Part shown: piece by piece, positions 24,244 through 32,460 of the stretch | Position numbering within the stretch: the first letter of the stretch is position 1 | Layout of the letters: each line of letters starts with the position of its first letter | Source of the DNA: JAGIBJ01 sp032119595 | Lineage (GTDB): Bacteria; Actinomycetota; Thermoleophilia; Solirubrobacterales; Solirubrobacteraceae | Direction of reading: 5' to 3' | Length of the DNA stretch: 64,000 nt | Assembly: GCA_032119595.1 (NCBI GenBank) | Contig: JAUMBQ010000006.1 | Location: 1,178,001 to 1,242,000, forward strand | The notes under the pieces: generated by a model | Told to the model about the DNA's origin: nothing | Database searches by the model: none | Seen by the model: only the letters and a program-made list of their open reading frames with translations | Position numbers and translations under genes: made by a program

Positions 24244-25649
24244 GGGCGCTGGTTCGCGCGGCGCTGCGGCGGGAACTGCACCAGGGAGCCTGGTGGCTGC
24301 TCGTCCGCCGGTGGCTTCGCGGCTGCGCGCGGCTTGGCACGGCGCTCCTTCGGCACGAGCGGCTCGCCGACCATGTCGCCGTAGAGCTCGAGCTGCTCGG
24401 TCACGACGGCACCAATGCGGCGCACGCCCTCGCGGATCTCCGGCTCATCGACGCCCGAGAAGTTCAGGCGCATCGAGTCGCCACCACGGCCATCCACGTA
24501 GGCCGCGCGGCCCGGGACGAACGCGACGTTTGAGCGCAGCGCGCGCGCCAGGAGATTGGTCGTGTCGAGCTGGGGCGGCAGCGTGGCCCACAGGAACAAC
24601 CCACCGCGCGGGCGGGTCCACTCGGCACCGGTCGGCATGGAGGTCTCGAGCGCTTCGAGCATCGCGTCGCGACGACCCTGGTAGCGGACGCGCAGCTCGT
24701 CGATGTACTGGCGCCACAGGTCAACGTCGCTCAGGCACGCCTCCACGACGACCTGGCTCATCGAGGGCGAGCACAGGTCGGCGCCCTGCTTGCCCGTGTT
24801 CATCTTCTGGCGGATCGCGTGCGGCGCCGCGATCCAGCCGACCCGCAGCCCAGCGGCCAGGATCTTGGAGAAGGTGCCGAGGTAGATGACGAAGTTGCCG
24901 CCATCGAGCGTGCGGAGCGTCGGCAGGGCCTCACCCTCGTACCGCAGCAGGGCGTACGGGCTGTCCTCCACCACGAGCAGTTCCCGCTCATGCGCGAGCC
25001 GCACGAGCTGCTTGCGGCGCTCGAGGTTCATGGTCACGCCGGACGGGTTTTGGAACGTCGGGATCGTGTAGAGGAACTTGGGGCGCTTGCCCTCGGCGGC
25101 GAGGTCATCGAGGGTCTGCTCGAGCAGGTCGATGTCGAGGCCTTCGTCGTCGACCTCCAGCTGACGCACGTCGGCTTGGTACGCCGTGAACGTCGGCACC
25201 GCGCCCGCGTACGTGGGGCCTTCGGCGAGGATCACGTCGCCGGGATCGATGAGCGTCTTGCAGACGAGGTCGATGGCTTGCTGGCCGCCGGTCGTGACGA
25301 GCAGCTCGCCGAGGTCGACCTTCGTGCCCTCTTCGGCCATCACGATCTGGATGGCCTCGTGGACCTTGGCCATGCCCTCGGTCGGGCCGTACTGCAGCGC
25401 GCGCACCATCTGCGTCGACATCGCGCTCGTGATCGAGTCGAGCATCGCCGGCGGCAGGTTCGACACGTCGGGCAGGCCGCCCGCGAGTGAGATCACGTCC
25501 GGGCGCTCGGTGATGGCCATCAGGTCGCGCATGGCGGACGACGTCATCGAGCGGGTACGGGTGGCGAAGAGTGCTGCGTAACGCTCCAGATCCCTGGTCG
25601 CCGTGTTCGGGGCCACGGGCGGGAGGCTGTTTCCGTCGTCTACAGTCAC
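24240..25649 (-). CDS. PLP-dependent aminotransferase, class I/II (LysN/2-aminoadipate type)
   Basis: A 469-residue fold-type I aminotransferase. 'MDVISLAGGLPDVSNLP'-like start, 'YTIPTFQNPSGVTMNLERRKQLV', 'VVEDSPYALLRYEGE' and 'YLGTFSKILAAGLRVGWIAAP' (PLP lysine) are as in 2-aminoadipate and branched-chain/aromatic aminotransferases of the MocR-related group. A 40-residue Lys/Arg/Pro tail is extra. Coupling to ddl suggests a role in amino-acid supply for the wall, but this is inference. The GTG at 25649 has TACCGT 7 nt upstream. Confidence 0.9.
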   Translation of the reverse strand: MTVDDGNSLPPVAPNTATRDLERYAALFATRTRSMTSSAMRDLMAITERPDVISLAGGLPDVSNLPPAMLDSITSAMSTQMVRALQYGPTEGMAKVHEAIQIVMAEEGTKVDLGELLVTTGGQQAIDLVCKTLIDPGDVILAEGPTYAGAVPTFTAYQADVRQLEVDDEGLDIDLLEQTLDDLAAEGKRPKFLYTIPTFQNPSGVTMNLERRKQLVRLAHERELLVVEDSPYALLRYEGEALPTLRTLDGGNFVIYLGTFSKILAAGLRVGWIAAPHAIRQKMNTGKQGADLCSPSMSQVVVEACLSDVDLWRQYIDELRVRYQGRRDAMLEALETSMPTGAEWTRPRGGLFLWATLPPQLDTTNLLARALRSNVAFVPGRAAYVDGRGGDSMRLNFSGVDEPEIREGVRRIGAVVTEQLELYGDMVGEPLVPKERRAKPRAAAKPPADEQPPGSLVQFPPQRRANQRP

Positions 25650-25668
25650 CGGACCAACGGTACTTCAC

Positions 25669-26259
25669 ATGGACACCACCTTCGACATCCTGCAAGCCAT
25701 CGGCCTCGGCCTCGCGTTCGGCCTCCGGCCCGCGTTCGCGCCGCTGGTCGTCGCGATCTGCGCCGCGGTCAACCTGTCGGTCGACTTCGAGAACACGCCC
25801 TTCGACTTCCTCGAGAACCCGATCGCGCTGGCTCTGCTGGCGGTCGTCGCGGTGATCAGCGTGGTCGACGCCCTCCGCGCCGGCAAGGGCAAGCCGACCT
25901 TCGATCTGGGCTGGTTGCTCGTGGCGCTCGTGCTCGGTGGCCTGTTTGGCGCCGGTTCGGTGGCGGAGCATTCCGACTCGTGGATCATCGGTGCGGTTGT
26001 CGGCGTGATCGCGGCCGCGCTCGGCTACTTCGCGACGTTCCCGCTCGTCAGCGGCGCCCGCAAGCGCCTGCAGGGCGAGGCCGAAGCGAGCCTGATCCTG
26101 CCGGCGATCGTCGAGCTGGCTGCCGTCGTCACCGCCTTCCTCAGCCTCGTGCTGCCGCCGCTCGCGATCATCGCGCTCGTCGCAGTCCTCGTGCTCCTCG
26201 TCCGGGGTCGCAAGACCGCCGGCGAGAGCTACGCGGGCCTTCGCACGCTGAGCAAGTAG
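25669..26259 (+). CDS. integral membrane protein (DUF4126-like)
   Basis: A 196-residue protein with five or so hydrophobic helices and an opening 'LQAIGLGLAFGLRPAFAPLVVAI' resembling DUF4126 proteins. Function unknown. It diverges from the aminotransferase, with only 19 bp between start codons. AACGGT, 7 nt before its ATG, overlaps the opposite-strand TACCGT. The next membrane protein starts 15 bp after it. Confidence 0.7.
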   Translation: MDTTFDILQAIGLGLAFGLRPAFAPLVVAICAAVNLSVDFENTPFDFLENPIALALLAVVAVISVVDALRAGKGKPTFDLGWLLVALVLGGLFGAGSVAEHSDSWIIGAVVGVIAAALGYFATFPLVSGARKRLQGEAEASLILPAIVELAAVVTAFLSLVLPPLAIIALVAVLVLLVRGRKTAGESYAGLRTLSK

Positions 26260-26274
26260 GGCGGGCCGGGCCTC

Positions 26275-27207
26275 GTGCCGCAGGACGAAGGCCAAGACGT
26301 TTCCGGCTCGGGCGGCGGGTTCCGTGGCCGGAGCGGCCGGACCCTGGTCGAGCCGACGGGCTACGCGGTCACGTCGTTCCTGTCTAGCGCCGGACTGACC
26401 GGCGGCATCGGCCTCGCGCCCGACGGACTCCTGCTCTTTGCCGCTGCCGTGCTGCTCTCGGTGATCGAATGGCGACGCCTGCGTGAGGCCAATCCGTGGC
26501 TGCGCCTGGAGACGCCAGAGGACTTCCGCACCCACGAAGGCAAGATCTTCCTGCGCTACTCCGCATGGGGCACCGGCATTGGCCTGGGCCTCGCGGCGGC
26601 CGCGTTCGCTTTGGTGCAGATGGAGGGTCGCGAGGCTGCTGCCAGCGGCCCGGCGCTCATCTCCGGCGTCGCGACCCTGGTGCTCAATTACCTCCTCAAG
26701 CGGAAGCTCGCGAAGCCACTGCCGCCGCTCGGGCAGGTCGACCGGATGGGTGGCGACGTGCCCGACGACCGGGACGACGACGCGCGGGACTTCCCCGCGC
26801 CCTGGACTTCCGACGACGTGGATTCGCCAGACCGCTTGGACGATCGCGCGGATGCGGGCAGCACCAGCGGGACCCACCCCGACCGCCACTCCTACGCCGA
26901 CCGCCACTCCCGTGGTGGCGACGACGCGCACGCCGACCGCCACTCGAGCACCGGTCAGCCCGCGGCCGAAGCACCGGACGACGACGAGTATCGCCCGGGC
27001 GGGTTCACCTTCGGCGACGAGCACGGGGCGACCGCGCCGCGGCTCGACGAGGGTCCGGAACCGACCAGTCGCTCTGGCGATGACGAGCCCGACGGCGACG
27101 GCTTCCTCGAGCAGGACGAGACGGCCCTGCACGGCAAGCTGCTCGAGCCACGGTCGGCGCCCAAAGCGCGGACCAAGCGCGGCTTCCGCCGCGGCGACGA
27201 CCGCTAG
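26275..27207 (+). CDS. membrane protein with acidic/His-rich cytoplasmic tail
   Basis: A 310-residue protein with three hydrophobic segments between about 28 and 145. A long hydrophilic tail follows, rich in Asp, His, Arg and Ser. The tail has three copies of (P/A)DRHS within about 30 residues. The family is not recognised. It starts with GTG 15 bp after the preceding membrane protein, so they are likely co-transcribed. It overlaps the convergent GNAT gene by 4 nt. The tail might bind metal; this is speculative. Confidence 0.65.
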   Translation: MPQDEGQDVSGSGGGFRGRSGRTLVEPTGYAVTSFLSSAGLTGGIGLAPDGLLLFAAAVLLSVIEWRRLREANPWLRLETPEDFRTHEGKIFLRYSAWGTGIGLGLAAAAFALVQMEGREAAASGPALISGVATLVLNYLLKRKLAKPLPPLGQVDRMGGDVPDDRDDDARDFPAPWTSDDVDSPDRLDDRADAGSTSGTHPDRHSYADRHSRGGDDAHADRHSSTGQPAAEAPDDDEYRPGGFTFGDEHGATAPRLDEGPEPTSRSGDDEPDGDGFLEQDETALHGKLLEPRSAPKARTKRGFRRGDDR

Positions 27208-27977
27208 CGAAGCGGCTTGCGGAGGACGGCGAGGCGCAGGTCGTCGCGGACGGGGATGCCGAAGCGTTCTTGGCCGTAAGGGAACGGCCGGTAGTGGCCG
27301 GTGAGCGCGTAGCCGCGCCGCTCGTACCAAGCGATGAGTTCGCGACGCAGGTCGATCACGGTGAGTTCCATCGTGTCTGCGGCCCAGTCGTCGCGCGCGA
27401 CGCGCTCGGCCTCCTCGAGCACCGCTCGGCCGACCCCGCCGCCTTGCAGGGTCGGGTCGACGGCGAACATGCCGAAGTACGCGGTGCCCTCCTCGTCGAC
27501 GCCGGCCGGCGAGCAGCCATGCTCCGGCTGGGTTGGCTGGGTTGGCTGGGTTGGCTGGGTCGGCTGGGTCGGCTGGGCGGGCTGCTCCGGCTGAGCCGCT
27601 GGGCGCAGCGTGGGCGCCTCGGTTTCGGCCCCATGGTCGGTTGGCGCGGCGAACCGCTCGCGGCGTGGCCGCTGGAGCTCACAGCACGCCACGAGCCTGC
27701 CCTCGCGATGTGCCAGGAGGACGTGCGCGCCGGGCCGCTCGAGCGCGTCGCGCACCATGCCTGCGTCGGTCCGCTGGCCGCCGAGCAGGTCGGCCTCCGT
27801 CGTCCAGCCCGAGCGGCTTGTGTCGCCGCGGTAGGCGGAATCCACGAGTTCCACGATCCGTGGGATGTCGTCGTGGGTGGCGAAGCTGAAGTCGAGCGAG
27901 GTGATGGGCGCCTCCGATCCTGAGAGCCGGAAGGAGAAGTCGCCCAGGCTAGTGGGTGCGTACGCGGCGCCTACGAC
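27204..27977 (-). CDS. GNAT acetyltransferase with Gln-Pro-Thr repeat insertion
   Basis: A GNAT protein of up to 257 residues. 'FATHDDIPRIVELVDSAYRGD' opens the fold; 'YFGMFAVDPTLQGGGVGRAVLEEAERVARDD' is the acetyl-CoA motif A; 'LIAWYERRGYALTGHYRPFPY' is motif B. About 55 residues of Pro/Gln/Thr-rich sequence (encoded by six 9-bp repeats) interrupt the fold before motif A. No ordinary start codon precedes the domain: TTG at 27977 overlaps the ATPase stop. A TAGCCT box (27946-27951) is followed by GGAGG and then ATC at about 27908, an unusual start. The start is uncertain. Confidence 0.75.
   Translation of the reverse strand, partial: VVGAAYAPTSLGDFSFRLSGSEAPITSLDFSFATHDDIPRIVELVDSAYRGDTSRSGWTTEADLLGGQRTDAGMVRDALERPGAHVLLAHREGRLVACCELQRPRRERFAAPTDHGAETEAPTLRPAAQPEQPAQPTQPTQPTQPTQPTQPEHGCSPAGVDEEGTAYFGMFAVDPTLQGGGVGRAVLEEAERVARDDWAADTMELTVIDLRRELIAWYERRGYALTGHYRPFPYGQERFGIPVRDDLRLAVLRKPLR
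27526..27579. repeat. six tandem 9-bp repeats in the GNAT gene
   Basis: Units of GGCTGGGTT/GGCTGGGTC (last GGCTGGGCG) at exact 9-bp spacing. They encode Thr-Gln-Pro triplets on the minus strand. Copy-number change would keep frame and alter loop length only. Confidence 0.85.
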
Positions 27978-29203
27978 CAAAGCGCAGAGAACGGCAAGGC
28001 CCAGATGCGATCGCTGAACTGGACCGTCTCGGGACCTGCATGCAGCACGATTCCAGCGCGAAAGGCTTGCGGCTTTTGGTCGCGCAGCGCGACGAGTGCC
28101 CGTGCATCGCGTGGGCTGACCGTCGCGCTCGCTTTGGCTTCGATCGCGACGAGGTCGCCTGCCGCAGACTCGAGCACCACGTCGATCTCGGTGCGTCCGG
28201 CGCGGTAGTGGTACTGGCGAGCTCGGACGCTTGCGACGGAGAGAAGGCGGCCGATCTCGGAGGCGACGAAGTTCTCCAGGAGCGGCCCGGTGAGCTGGTC
28301 GTCGTTGGTGATGCGGGCCTCGTCGGCGCCCAAGAGTGCGGCGAGGAGTCCGGAATCTACGAAGGAGACTTTGGGGGCGTGCACCGTGCGCGCGTGAAGC
28401 CCAGGTCGCCACGCCGGGATGAGTCGGAGCACGAACAGCGTCTCAAGGAGGGTCGCGTAGGTGCGGACGGTGTCGGCGGCAAGTCCCAGGCGGTTCGCTG
28501 CAGCCTCGACCGACAGAAGCCCAGACGACTGCGCCGCCAGGTGCCGGACGAGCGCTGGCACCTCGTCGAGTCTGCGGATATCGGCCAGGGCAGCGAGGTC
28601 CTGGCGGAGTGTGCCGTCGATGTAGTGCTCGAAGAAGTCCGCCCGGGCGTCGGCGCTGAAGCCCAGCACTTCGGGGTAACCACCCCTGAGCACGCGCGCG
28701 GTGAATGCTGAACGCCCGATGGGCGCGCCGGCTATGACTGGCGGGGTTCCTGCGAAGAGATCGTCGATGACGGAGGTCGAACGCGACTCAATCTCCGCCT
28801 GAGACAGGGGCCATAGCTCCACGGTGCCCATCCGCCCGGTGAGTGCGTCCTGCACCTTTGGCGCGGTGAACACATTCGCTGAGCCAGTCAGGAGGTACTG
28901 CCCTGGTGCTCGGTCCTCATCGACTCGCCGCTTGATTTCCAGCAGCAGGTCGGGTGCCCGCTGCACCTCGTCGATCAAGACGGGACCGGTGAACCGTGCG
29001 AGAAACCCAATGGGATCTTCGGTAGCGAAGCGGCGTTGGGCAGCGTCGTCCAGGGTGAGCACGCTTTCAAAGCCACGTCGTTTGGCGACGGCCTGCGCAA
29101 GGGTGCTCTTTCCGACCTGCCTGGCGCCCATGAGGAACACCACGGGCCGGCGGTCTAGCTGCTGTTCGAGCCGACCGGCGGCGGTGCGTGGAAGGAACGA
29201 CAC
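27971..29203 (-). CDS. AAA ATPase with DUF4143 nuclease-like C-terminus (ATPase 1)
   Basis: A 410-residue AAA_14/DUF4143 protein. Walker A 'MGARQVGKSTLAQAVA' and Walker B 'GPVLIDEVQRAPDLLLEIKRRVDED' with sensor 'YLLTGSAN' lie in residues 15-130. A winged-helix-like segment, 'SGLLSVEAAANRLGLAADTVRTYATLLETLFVLRLIP', follows. The C-terminus has 'TEIDVVLE...VAIEAK', the D-ExK arrangement of PD-(D/E)xK nucleases. GTG 29203 is preferred over 29251: TACTTT lies 6 nt upstream and the 22-bp array abuts it. Function of the family is not established. A related gene is at 31094. Confidence 0.87.
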   Translation of the reverse strand: MSFLPRTAAGRLEQQLDRRPVVFLMGARQVGKSTLAQAVAKRRGFESVLTLDDAAQRRFATEDPIGFLARFTGPVLIDEVQRAPDLLLEIKRRVDEDRAPGQYLLTGSANVFTAPKVQDALTGRMGTVELWPLSQAEIESRSTSVIDDLFAGTPPVIAGAPIGRSAFTARVLRGGYPEVLGFSADARADFFEHYIDGTLRQDLAALADIRRLDEVPALVRHLAAQSSGLLSVEAAANRLGLAADTVRTYATLLETLFVLRLIPAWRPGLHARTVHAPKVSFVDSGLLAALLGADEARITNDDQLTGPLLENFVASEIGRLLSVASVRARQYHYRAGRTEIDVVLESAAGDLVAIEAKASATVSPRDARALVALRDQKPQAFRAGIVLHAGPETVQFSDRIWALPFSALWS

Positions 29204-29214
29204 GCCTCCAAAGT

Positions 29215-29302
29215 AGCGCAGATCACCAATAACGAATGCGCAAATCACCAATACGACGTGCGCAAATCACCAATAGTGGATGCGCAAATCACGAATATCC
29301 CT
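29215..29302. repeat. four tandem 22-bp repeats in front of ATPase 1 (array A)
   Basis: Units at 29215, 29237, 29259 and 29281, exactly 22 bp apart, with consensus TGCGCAAATCACCAATA plus five variable bases. The array begins at the -10 box (29210-29215, minus strand) and covers the upstream promoter region. It would be bound on one face of the helix by a repeating regulator. Confidence 0.9.
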
Positions 29303-29335
29303 GCTTAGAGCAGTAGTTGTCCGCCTGCTCCCGCC

Positions 29336-30529
29336 CTACTGGCTCGCGGCGGGCAGACGCGCGGCGAGCGGCTCGGAGAAGCGCGTGAGGAGCGACCCGA
29401 GGATGGCGACGGCCAGGACGTAGCCGGCGGCAAGCGGGCCGAGGCGCTCGTCGACGCCGGCGGCCACGGCAAGTGAGGCGATCACGATCGAGAACTCTCC
29501 GCGCGCGATGAGCACCGTCCCCGCGCGGACTCGCCCGGGAACGCCGACCCCGCTGCGCCGTGCGCCGTCCCAGCCGGTCACGAGCTTCCCAGCCACGCCC
29601 GCGACGACCAGCACCGCGATCCAGGGCAGCACCGAGGGCAGCCCGCCGAGGTCGATCTGCATGCCGAACACCACGAAGAACCCGGCCGCGAACAGGTCGC
29701 GGACCGGCGCTAGCGCGCTGCGCGCCCGGTCGGCCACGGCGCCCGACAGCGCGATTCCGACCAGGAACGCGCCGACCGCCGAGGACACGTTCACCGCCTC
29801 CGCGAGCCCAGCGACGAGCAGCGTCAGGCCGAGGACCGAGAGCACGAGGGCCTCGACGCGCTCGGTGTCGAGCAGGCGGCTCGCATGCCGAGAACCGCGC
29901 AGCGCGATGACCAAGACGACGGCGAGCACCGACAGCGCGATCGCCAGCGACCCGAGCGCGGCGGCGAGCGTGCCGCCGATCAAGACGACCGTGAGGATCG
30001 GCAGGTACACCGCCATCGCGAGGTCCTCGATCACGAGGATCGACAGGATGCTCGGCGTCTCGCGGTTGCCGAGGCGGCCGAGGTCGTCGAGCGTCCGGGA
30101 GATGACGCCGGACGACGAGATCCACGTGATCCCCGCCAGCGCTGCCGCCGCCTTCCACCCGAGCCCCATCGCCAGGCCGATCGCGAAGCCCGGAATCGCA
30201 TTGAGCACGAAGTCGACAAGCCCCGATGTGCGCTGCACCCGAAGCGTCTGGAGGAGCTCGCTGCCCGTGTACTCCAGGCCGATGAAGAACAGCAGCAGCA
30301 CGACACCGATGGCAGCCGCAAGCTCGAGGGTGTCGTTCGCAAGTTCGATCGGTCCTGGGCCGAGGCCGAGCAGCACGCCCACCGCGAGGTAGAACGGCAC
30401 CGGGCTCATGCGCAGTCCGTGCGCGAGCCGGGCGATGGCGCCGAGCACGAGCATCAGGACTCCGAGTTCGACGAGCGCCAGCGCTCCATCTGGGCCGGCG
30501 GCCGCGAGCACGGCCGGGACGCTCACCAT
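29336..30529 (-). CDS. khtU: K+/H+ antiporter transmembrane subunit (CPA2, KhtU-like)
   Basis: A 397-residue CPA2-family antiporter with about 12 helices. 'LGVLLGLGPGP', 'VLLLFFIGLEYTGSELL', 'TWISSSGVISRTLDDLG', 'VIEDLAMAVYLPILTVVL' (the Glu-Asp ion site) and 'FFVVFGMQIDLGGL' are typical of Kef/Kht proteins. It lacks a RCK domain of its own; that is supplied by the gene 5 bp upstream. Likely role: K+ or NH4+ efflux in exchange for H+ for pH or osmotic adjustment. Confidence 0.9.
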   Translation of the reverse strand: MVSVPAVLAAAGPDGALALVELGVLMLVLGAIARLAHGLRMSPVPFYLAVGVLLGLGPGPIELANDTLELAAAIGVVLLLFFIGLEYTGSELLQTLRVQRTSGLVDFVLNAIPGFAIGLAMGLGWKAAAALAGITWISSSGVISRTLDDLGRLGNRETPSILSILVIEDLAMAVYLPILTVVLIGGTLAAALGSLAIALSVLAVVLVIALRGSRHASRLLDTERVEALVLSVLGLTLLVAGLAEAVNVSSAVGAFLVGIALSGAVADRARSALAPVRDLFAAGFFVVFGMQIDLGGLPSVLPWIAVLVVAGVAGKLVTGWDGARRSGVGVPGRVRAGTVLIARGEFSIVIASLAVAAGVDERLGPLAAGYVLAVAILGSLLTRFSEPLAARLPAASQ

Positions 30530-30534
30530 CGGGA

Positions 30535-31023
30535 TCAGGGGCCGGCGCGCAGGTGCGCCTCGGCGGCCCGCACGCCGTCGGCCGTCCCGACCACGAGCAG
30601 CGTGTCGCCGTCGATCAGCCGCTGCTCCGGTCCCGGCGACGGGGTCGCGCCGTCGTTGTGAAGCACCGCGATGATCGACACCCCGGTGCGCGTGCGCAGC
30701 TGCGTGTCGCCGATGGTGAGGTTCGCAAACGGCGACGTGGCCTCAACAGGCAGCCATTCGACCTGCAGATGGCCGACGGCCTCGCGGACGGCGCCCAGGC
30801 TGTGCGTGATGTGGGTGATGCCGAGGAGCTGCGCGACCTGCTCGGACTCGGTCGCCTCAAGCCGGATCGATCGCTCGACCGAGTCCGGGTCGGCGCGGTC
30901 GTACACGAGCAGTTCGCGCTCACCGCTGAGCTTGTTCAGCACCCCGATGCGGTCGCCGCGCGCCGTGGAAAAGTCGTGCCGCACGCCGACGCCAGGCAGG
31001 TGCGTTTCGTCGATCGAGCCCAC
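30535..31023 (-). CDS. khtT: antiporter regulatory subunit with TrkA-C domain (KhtT-like)
   Basis: A 162-residue cytoplasmic protein: an N-terminal dimerisation domain ('ETHLPGVGVRHDFSTARGDRIGVL') and a C-terminal RCK_C/TrkA-C domain ('EATSPFANLTIGDTQLRTRTGVSIIAVLHNDG', 'LIDGDTLLVVGT'). In Bacillus KhtT gates KhtU and binds c-di-AMP in the TrkA-C domain. GTG 31023 was chosen; a longer frame would read through a duplicated piece of ymdB (31046-31082). It is translated ahead of khtU. Confidence 0.88.
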   Translation of the reverse strand: MGSIDETHLPGVGVRHDFSTARGDRIGVLNKLSGERELLVYDRADPDSVERSIRLEATESEQVAQLLGITHITHSLGAVREAVGHLQVEWLPVEATSPFANLTIGDTQLRTRTGVSIIAVLHNDGATPSPGPEQRLIDGDTLLVVGTADGVRAAEAHLRAGP

Positions 31024-31045
31024 GCCGCGATCGTACTGCGGACCG

Positions 31046-31082
31046 CAGCCGGGGCCTCGAGCCTTGATCAGCAGCTGCTCGA
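31046..31082. repeat. left copy of the direct repeat flanking ATPase 2
   Basis: A 37-bp copy matching 32461-32498 with one 1-bp indel and two mismatches. The last 22 bp (31061-31082) are identical to 32477-32498, which encode the C-terminal residues and stop of YmdB. It starts 11 bp past the ATPase 2 stop. Confidence 0.85.
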
Positions 31083-31093
31083 AGGCAGGCAGG

Positions 31094-32347
31094 TCAGCTC
31101 GCGTCAGCAGCCCAGAGGCCACTTAGCGGCACGGCCCAGAGTCGGTCTCCGAACGGAAGCGTGTTCGCGCCGGCGTAGAGAATCACTCCGCTCCGGAACT
31201 GTGCGCCCGTGGCGTCGCGGAGACGGATCAGACCGCGAAAGTCGGCGGCTCGGACCGTCGCCGCGGCTTTCACCTCGACGCCGACGATGGCCCCGTTTGG
31301 TCGCTCGACGACGACGTCGACTTCGTGCTGGTGCTCGCGGAAGTGCCAGAGCGTGGCGGGGTCGACAGCCCAGGACTCTTGGCGTTCGAGTTCGTTCGTG
31401 ACGAACGTTTCCAGCATCGCGCCAGCGATGCCACGGTCGGACGCGAGCCGTTCCCGGTCGACGCCGATGAGCGAGGCAAGCAGCCCTGTATCGGCGAGGT
31501 AGAGCTTGGGTGAACGGACTTGGCGCTTCCCGAGGTTCGTCGTCCAAGCCCGTCGTACCCGGATCAGGAAGAGTCGCTCAAGGGTTTCCACGTAGCTCTT
31601 GGCCGTTTTGCCGTCGAGCCCGAGTTCGGTCCCGAGGCGCTCGAACTGCGCGAGGGAGCCGGTCCGTGCGGCTACGAGCCGCAGGAGCGCGGCAACGGCG
31701 TCAGGACGGCGCAGTTGGCCGACGTCAGCCAAATCGCGGTCAACGATCGCTTCCAAATAGCTACGAAAGAACCGAGCGCGACTCGGCCCAACGCGTCGCT
31801 GGGCTTCTGGGAAGCCGCCAGTCAGGAGACGTTCCGCGTAGGCATCGACACCGACCGCAGCAGCGGCGATTTCCGGTGGCGCGTTGCGCATCAGCGCATC
31901 GACGAATGAACCGGTCGTTCCCTCGATCTCGGCTTGTGCGAGCGGCCACAGCGTGAGGTAGTCGACCCGGCCAGGCAAGGCGTCCGCAACGCGCGGAAGC
32001 CGCCGAAGGTTGGCGGAGCCTGTAAGGAGGAACTGACCTGGAGATTGGTCGCTATCGACTCTCGCCTTGATCGAAAGGAGGAGTTCCGGGGCCCGCTGGA
32101 TCTCGTCGATCGCCGTGCATCTCCCAAGTCGAGCGACGAAGCCGTCGGGGTCGGCGAGGGCGGCCTCACGCGTAGGCGCGGAGTCGAGCGTGAGGTGGGT
32201 AGCCCCAAGCCGGTCGACCGCGACCAAAGAGGCGAGGGTGCTCTTGCCAGCTTGCCGGGGCCCAAGCAGCGCAACCACGCGAGCTGAGCTCATCGCGTCT
32301 TCGACAATGTCGGTGAGCCCGCGAGCGATGAAGTGGTCAGCGGGCAT
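31094..32347 (-). CDS. AAA ATPase with DUF4143 nuclease-like C-terminus (ATPase 2)
   Basis: A 417-residue relative of ATPase 1. Walker A 'LGPRQAGKSTLASLVA', Walker B 'TAIDEIQRAPELLLSIKARVDSD', sensor 'FLLTGSANLRRLPRV' and the 'LWPLAQAEIEG' block come first. A winged-helix-like middle ('GSLAQFERLGTELGLDGKTAKSYVETLERLFLIRVRRAW') and 'HEVDVVVE...VGVEVKA' (PD-(D/E)xK-like) follow. ATG 32347 is two bases from array B. The gene and array lie between a 37/38-bp direct repeat, suggesting insertion as one unit at the end of ymdB. The biological role is unknown. Confidence 0.87.
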   Translation of the reverse strand: MPADHFIARGLTDIVEDAMSSARVVALLGPRQAGKSTLASLVAVDRLGATHLTLDSAPTREAALADPDGFVARLGRCTAIDEIQRAPELLLSIKARVDSDQSPGQFLLTGSANLRRLPRVADALPGRVDYLTLWPLAQAEIEGTTGSFVDALMRNAPPEIAAAAVGVDAYAERLLTGGFPEAQRRVGPSRARFFRSYLEAIVDRDLADVGQLRRPDAVAALLRLVAARTGSLAQFERLGTELGLDGKTAKSYVETLERLFLIRVRRAWTTNLGKRQVRSPKLYLADTGLLASLIGVDRERLASDRGIAGAMLETFVTNELERQESWAVDPATLWHFREHQHEVDVVVERPNGAIVGVEVKAAATVRAADFRGLIRLRDATGAQFRSGVILYAGANTLPFGDRLWAVPLSGLWAADAS

Positions 32348-32349
32348 TG

Positions 32350-32408
32350 CAGTCTCGGAATCTACGGCTTACAATATCGGAATTCAAGCGATGCAATATC
32401 GGAATTCA
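32350..32408. repeat. three tandem 22-bp repeats in front of ATPase 2 (array B)
   Basis: Units begin at 32350, 32372 and 32394 (exact 22-bp steps), consensus CAATATCGGAATTCA; the promoter-proximal unit is diverged (CAGTCTCGGAATCTA). The spacer is 7 bp. The array ends two bases before the ATPase start. The sequence differs from array A, but period and position are the same. Confidence 0.88.
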
Positions 32409-32460
32409 GATCAGCCGCACTCCGTCATCTTCCTGGTCGTGGAGCAGCCGCCCGGCGGGT

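Noticed and set aside
25105..27330. 741-codon minus-strand frame
   Set aside because: Shadow over the aminotransferase (same strand, other frame) and the two membrane-protein genes; no domain.
29215..29302. CRISPR array
   Set aside because: Spacers of about 5 bp, repeat unit 22 bp and no cas gene; direct-repeat operator is more likely. Same for 32350-32408 and 22680-22789.
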